From the NCBI GenBank assembly GCA_003170875.1, contig PMYJ01000154.1, forward strand, positions 1-9,196: DNA of 9,196 nt, in the 5' to 3' direction. A program made the translations under genes and the position numbers. Positions 5,850 through 9,196 of the stretch are shown here, piece by piece. The notes under the pieces were generated by a model. It saw nothing but the letters and a program-made list of their open reading frames with translations. It was not told the origin of the DNA and did no database searches. The number at the start of each line of letters is the position of its first letter. The first letter of the stretch is position 1. The DNA comes from Candidatus Dormiibacterota bacterium (lineage in GTDB: Bacteria; Chloroflexota; Dormibacteria; Aeolococcales; Aeolococcaceae).

Positions 5850-5870
5850 GCCGTGCCGGCCCTGAGCCGT
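5840..5870 (+). repeat. Tandem 15-base direct repeat over the hpf stop
   Basis: CCGGCCCTGAGCCGT occurs perfectly at 5840-5854 and again at 5856-5870, period 16, followed by a degenerate third piece near 5872-5882 (CCGGCCCCTGT). The first copy contains the hpf stop codon, so the second copy offers a second TGA in a shifted frame. It probably arose by local duplication. Confidence 0.75.
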
Positions 5871-5906
5871 CCCGGCCCCTGTCCGAACTTGATGCCTCGG
5901 GAAGGG

Positions 5907-5933
5907 TTGGCCCGGCCGGCCGGCTGGTACGAT
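5907..5933 (+). promoter_or_regulatory. Candidate extended -10 promoter for secA
   Basis: TGGTACGAT (5925-5933) matches the extended -10 consensus TGnTAnnnT. A partial -35, TTGGCC (5907-5912), lies 15 bases upstream of TACGAT. Transcription from here would begin near 5940 and give a leader of about 110 bases before the secA ATG. The surrounding GGCCGGCCGG run is a GC-rich palindrome that could also affect transcription from hpf. Confidence 0.4.
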
Positions 5934-5963
5934 CCAGCTCGGCACGGCGCCGCCAGGCCCGCT

Positions 5964-5985
5964 CGGAGCGGTGACGGGCGCTCCG
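5964..5985 (+). promoter_or_regulatory. Hairpin in the secA leader
   Basis: CGGAGCG (5964-5970) pairs perfectly with CGCTCCG (5979-5985) around an 8-base loop, GTGACGGG. It lies inside the predicted leader, between the promoter candidate and the secA start. No T-run follows, so it is more likely a leader structure than a terminator. Function is unknown. Confidence 0.35.
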
Positions 5986-5996
5986 GCCACGTCATC

Positions 5997-6041
5997 ATGG
6001 AAGTTCGGTATTCCTGCTCAGAAGCCTCAAGTCCCTGCTAG
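5997..6041 (+). CDS. Possible 14-codon upstream ORF in the secA leader
   Basis: ATG at 5997 opens a 14-residue frame, MEVRYSCSEASSPC, ending with TAG at 6039-6041, eight bases before the secA ATG. The same frame is open back to a GTG at 5853, just after hpf, which would give 62 residues. No Shine-Dalgarno precedes ATG 5997. Position and stop placement allow translational coupling to secA, but chance is a serious alternative because the peptide is short and resembles nothing I know. Confidence 0.2.
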   Translation: MEVRYSCSEASSPC

Positions 6042-6057
6042 GAAGTCTCATGTCCCT
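6013..6057 (+). repeat. 21-base imperfect tandem repeat over the secA start codon
   Basis: Positions 6013-6036 match 6034-6057 at 20 of 24 bases with an exact 21-base (7-codon) offset. The shared core is GAAG-Y-CTCA-W-GTCCCT. The downstream copy carries the secA ribosome-binding-like AGGAAG and the ATG at 6050; the upstream copy has AAG where the second has ATG. This looks like a duplication of the initiation region followed by divergence. Confidence 0.7.
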
Positions 6058-9000
6058 CTTCAGCAAGGTGCTCGGTGATCCGCACAGACGGGAGATCTCT
6101 CGCCACCTGAGGGTCGTCGGGGAGATCAACGCCCTCGAGGAGGAGATGCGCGCGCTCTCCGACGACGAGCTGCGCCATCGGACCGAGGAGTTCCGGGAGC
6201 GGATCGGCTACGCGGGCGCCGACATCAGCTTTGGCCAGTCCTACGCCGAGGACCTCGACGTCCTCGGGGAGACCGCCGCCAAGGCGCAGGCCGAGTTCGC
6301 CAGCGGCAACGTGAGTGCGGAGAGCGAGGCGGAGATCGAGCGGCAGTTTGCCCGGCGTGAGAAGAAGGAGCGCGATGAGGAGCAGACGGGTCTGCTCAAC
6401 GAGATCCTTCCTGAGGCCTTTGCCGTGGTCCGGGAAGCGTCGCGCCGCGTCCTGGGGATGCGCCATTTCGACGTCCAGCTGGTCGGGGGCATCGTGCTCC
6501 ACGACGGCAAGATCGCCGAGATGAAGACCGGCGAGGGCAAGACCCTGGTCGCCACACTTCCTCTTTACCTGAACGCGCTGGTGGGCAAGGGCGCCCACCT
6601 GGTCACCGTCAACGACTACCTGGCCCGCCGTGACGCCGGATGGAACGCTCCCGTCTACCACTTCCTGGGCATGAGCATCGGGGTCATCGCCGGGCAGAAC
6701 CTCTCTTTCATCTACGACCCCGACTTCCTCGACGAGAGCCATCCCGACTCCCGCCTCCAGCACCTCCGTCCCTGCACACGTCGCGAGGCCTACGGCTGCG
6801 ACATCACCTATGCAACCAACAACGAGCTCGGCTTCGACTACCTACGGGACAACATGGCGATGACCGTGGAGCAGTGCGTCCAGCGCCGGCTCCACTACGC
6901 CATCGTCGACGAGGTCGACTCCATCCTCATCGACGAGGCGCGCACCCCGCTGATCATCAGCGGCCAGGGCAGCGAGCCCACCGAGAAGTACTACACCTAC
7001 TCCCGATTGATCAAGAATCTGGTCGCCGACGAGGACTACACCAGCGACGAGAAGACCAAGTCGGTGACCCTCACCGACGAGGGGGTCGTCAAGATCGAGA
7101 AGTGGACCGGGATCTCGAACATCTTCGACATCGAGCATGCCGGGGAGGCTCACCAGGTCAACCAGGCACTCCGGGCATGGGTCCATTACCAGCTCGATCG
7201 CGAGTACATCATCCGCGACGGCGAGGTGGTGATCGTCGACGAGTTCACCGGCCGGACGATGCCCGGACGGCGCTGGAGCGACGGACTCCACCAGGCGATC
7301 GAGGCCAAGGAGGGGGTGCAGGTCAACCAGGAGAACATCACCCTCGCGACCATCACCTTCCAGAACTTCTTCCGCCTCTACCACAAGCTGGCCGGGATGA
7401 CCGGTACGGCGATCACCGAGGCGGAGGAGTTCGACAAGATCTACAAGCTCGAGGTGGTGCCGATCCCCACCAACCAGCCGATGGTCCGCCGCGATGAGCC
7501 CGACCTGGTCTACATGACCGAGCCCGTCAAGTTCAAGGCGGTCGTGGAGGACATCGTGGACCGCCACAAGGCCGGACAGCCGGTGCTGGTGGGGACGACC
7601 AGCATCGAGAAGTCGGAGCGGCTCTCGCGCATGCTCGAGAAGCAGGGGGTCGTCCACAACGTGCTCAACGCCAAGCAGCACGAGCGCGAGGCGGTGATCA
7701 TCACCGAGGCGGGCCAGCAGGGGGCCGTCACCATCGCCACCAACATGGCGGGACGAGGTACCGACATCGTCTTGGGCGAGGGCGTCCCCGACCTCGGGGG
7801 TCTCTACATCATCGGCACCGAGCGCCACGAGTCGCGCCGGATCGACAACCAGCTGCGCGGCCGTGCCGGGCGCCAGGGTGACCCCGGAGAGACTCGCTTC
7901 TTCCTCTCCTTCGAGGATGACGTGATGCGCGTCTTCGGCGGTGAGAGGGTGCAGGGGCTGCTGAACCGGCTGCACGTCGACGAGGACCTCGCCCTCGAGT
8001 CGAGGACGTTCAGCAAGCAGATCGAGAGCTCGCAGGCGCGGGTGGAGGGCTACCACTTCGACACCCGCCGCCACGTCGTCGAGTACGACGACGTCATGAA
8101 CAAGCAGCGCGAGATCATCTACGGCGAGCGTCGCCAGATCCTGGAGGGGGTCGACACCCGGGCCAACTTCCTCCACATGCTGGAGCACGTCGTCGCCGAG
8201 GAGACCCCCACCTTCTGCGAGGGGCGGCATCGCGACACCTGGGAGCTGGAGCAGCTCTGGGATCGGATGCGGCAGTTCGCCGGTCCGCTGCTGCCCGCGA
8301 TCGCCGACGTGGACCTCGCCTCACTGGGGGACAGCATTCCCGAGGTGATCGAGACCCTGGTCGGCGAGCTGACCTCGCTCTATGAGGAGCTGGAGGCCAA
8401 GCACGGCGAGGAGCTGATGCGGCGTGCCGAGCAGCTGGTGATGCTGAGCGTCATCGACGAGAAGTGGCGCGCCTACCTGACCCAGATGGAGCACCTGCGG
8501 GACCAGATCGGCTTCCACGGCTACGGTCAGATGGACCCGCTCGTCGAGTACAAGCAGGAGGCGTACCACTCCTTCCAGGACCTGATGGCCGAGATCCAGC
8601 GGGACATCGTCCGCTTCCTCTTCACCGTCAAGTTCGAGGCCCTGCAGCCTCCCCAGGAACCACCGCCCTCCGAGGCCGCGGCGGGGGAGACCGCTCCGCC
8701 CTCTCCGCGTGCCGATCAGCCCGGCTCCGGCCGGCAGGGGGACGCGCCTCCCATCGCCGGCCCCGACGGTGCAGCCTCGGGATCGCCCGGGGATGCCGGC
8801 CCCGCGGCCCCGCCGGCTCGACCGGCGGCAGCGGCGGCCAGCGGTTCCCTGGCGCGGGCCACGGTGAAGGGTGGCGGGCCGGCGCCGGCGCCGGTTCGTG
8901 TCCCCGCTCCGGCTCCTGCGCCCGGTCCGCTTATCGCTCCCCAACCGGTGGGAGGCGGTCCAGCTCGGGCGGGTGCCCCGGTGCGGCCCCCGCTCTCCAT

Positions 9001-9196
9001 CCCCGGCGTGGCCGGCATGGTGCCCCGGACCCGCGTGACCAACGTCGTGGAGCGTTCGTCCGAGGGTTCCCGGCGCACCGACGCCCCGGGGGCGGCGGCG
9101 ACGGGCGGCGCCAACGGCGCCGGATCGCCGCGCAAGATGGGGCGCAACGAGCGCTGCTGGTGCGGCAGCGGGAAGAAGTACAAGTTCTGCCACGGG
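6050..9196 (+). CDS. secA: Preprotein translocase ATPase SecA (3' end just outside window)
   Basis: There are 1049 codons without a stop, starting MSLFSKVLGD. SecA is the ATPase that drives preproteins through SecYEG. Landmarks: IPEAF-like LPEAFAVVREASRRVLGMRHFDVQL (120-144), Walker A MKTGEGKT (158-165), TVNDYLARRD (186-195), Walker B VDEVDSILIDEARTP (286-300), GRRWSDGLHQAIEAKEGVQ of the preprotein-binding region, MAGRGTDIVLG and ERHESRRIDNQLRGRAGRQGD of the second motor domain. The C-terminus is a Pro/Ala/Gly-rich linker (about 866-1027) followed by the zinc motif C-W-C-x8-C-H (1036-1048), the SecB/ribosome-binding element. ATG 6050 fits the family start and has AGGAAG at 6040-6045. Between EFR (47-49) and LPEAF are about 70 residues, versus about 12 in E. 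coli from memory. Only a few residues should be missing after CHG. Confidence 0.98.
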   Translation, partial: MSLFSKVLGDPHRREISRHLRVVGEINALEEEMRALSDDELRHRTEEFRERIGYAGADISFGQSYAEDLDVLGETAAKAQAEFASGNVSAESEAEIERQFARREKKERDEEQTGLLNEILPEAFAVVREASRRVLGMRHFDVQLVGGIVLHDGKIAEMKTGEGKTLVATLPLYLNALVGKGAHLVTVNDYLARRDAGWNAPVYHFLGMSIGVIAGQNLSFIYDPDFLDESHPDSRLQHLRPCTRREAYGCDITYATNNELGFDYLRDNMAMTVEQCVQRRLHYAIVDEVDSILIDEARTPLIISGQGSEPTEKYYTYSRLIKNLVADEDYTSDEKTKSVTLTDEGVVKIEKWTGISNIFDIEHAGEAHQVNQALRAWVHYQLDREYIIRDGEVVIVDEFTGRTMPGRRWSDGLHQAIEAKEGVQVNQENITLATITFQNFFRLYHKLAGMTGTAITEAEEFDKIYKLEVVPIPTNQPMVRRDEPDLVYMTEPVKFKAVVEDIVDRHKAGQPVLVGTTSIEKSERLSRMLEKQGVVHNVLNAKQHEREAVIITEAGQQGAVTIATNMAGRGTDIVLGEGVPDLGGLYIIGTERHESRRIDNQLRGRAGRQGDPGETRFFLSFEDDVMRVFGGERVQGLLNRLHVDEDLALESRTFSKQIESSQARVEGYHFDTRRHVVEYDDVMNKQREIIYGERRQILEGVDTRANFLHMLEHVVAEETPTFCEGRHRDTWELEQLWDRMRQFAGPLLPAIADVDLASLGDSIPEVIETLVGELTSLYEELEAKHGEELMRRAEQLVMLSVIDEKWRAYLTQMEHLRDQIGFHGYGQMDPLVEYKQEAYHSFQDLMAEIQRDIVRFLFTVKFEALQPPQEPPPSEAAAGETAPPSPRADQPGSGRQGDAPPIAGPDGAASGSPGDAGPAAPPARPAAAAASGSLARATVKGGGPAPAPVRVPAPAPAPGPLIAPQPVGGGPARAGAPVRPPLSIPGVAGMVPRTRVTNVVERSSEGSRRTDAPGAAATGGANGAGSPRKMGRNERCWCGSGKKYKFCHG

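Noticed and set aside
5853..6041. 62-codon frame between hpf and secA
   Set aside because: It starts at GTG within the 15-base repeat and has no Shine-Dalgarno or recognisable domain; only its last 14 codons are kept as a low-confidence candidate.
6842..8230. 462-codon open frame on the minus strand
   Set aside because: It lies entirely opposite conserved SecA motor domains, and its Leu/Val/Asp-rich translation mirrors SecA codons.

Overview
The window is a GC-rich (about 70% by eye) bacterial chromosomal segment. It runs from the end of a ribosomal-protein operon (rplM-rpsI) to an almost complete secA. No phage, IS, CRISPR, tRNA or rRNA sequence was recognised. The SecA has extra sequence before the conserved REAY segment and the style of Chloroflexota-type SecA as I remember it. 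The order hpf-secA and the Rv2466c-like DsbA protein are also seen in Chloroflexota, Dormibacterota-like and actinobacterial genomes. I infer a high-GC member of that part of the tree; no marker here fixes the phylum.

Layout, left to right: (1) 1-478, the 3' end of rplM overlapping rpsI, which starts at TTG. (2) 479-542, a short spacer rich in inverted repeats. (3) 543-3264, two plus-strand envelope-polysaccharide genes: an unusual single ORF joining a GT4 (WbaZ-like) glycosyltransferase to a GT26 (WecG/TagA) glycosyltransferase, then an ALG5-like polyprenyl-phosphate sugar transferase. (4) 3374-4456, a soluble DegS-like histidine-kinase homologue with an intact-looking ATPase domain but Met-Ser in place of the phosphoacceptor His-Asp. 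(5) 4472-5113 on the minus strand, convergent with the previous gene, a DsbA-fold protein of the Rv2466c type with CPWA instead of CPWC. (6) 5158-5849, a DUF192 gene followed by short hpf. (7) 5850-6049, a 200-base region with a repeat, an extended -10 promoter candidate, a hairpin, a possible 14-codon upstream ORF and a 21-base tandem duplication. (8) 6050-9196, secA, running off the window a few codons before its expected end.

The themes are translation (L13, S9, ribosome hibernation), envelope building (lipid-linked sugar assembly) and export (SecA). The glycosyltransferase pair probably acts in one lipid-linked glycan pathway: GT26 and GT4 steps extend an undecaprenyl-linked saccharide, and the GT2 makes a polyprenyl-phosphate sugar donor. 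The most notable points are three proteins with altered active-site motifs (the GT26 domain, the kinase and the DsbA-like protein), the GT4-GT26 fusion with traces of an ancestral stop/start overlap, a symmetric pair of candidate leaderless promoters at 5114-5157, and the structured secA leader. I do not see a clear new multi-gene system; these are individual leads.
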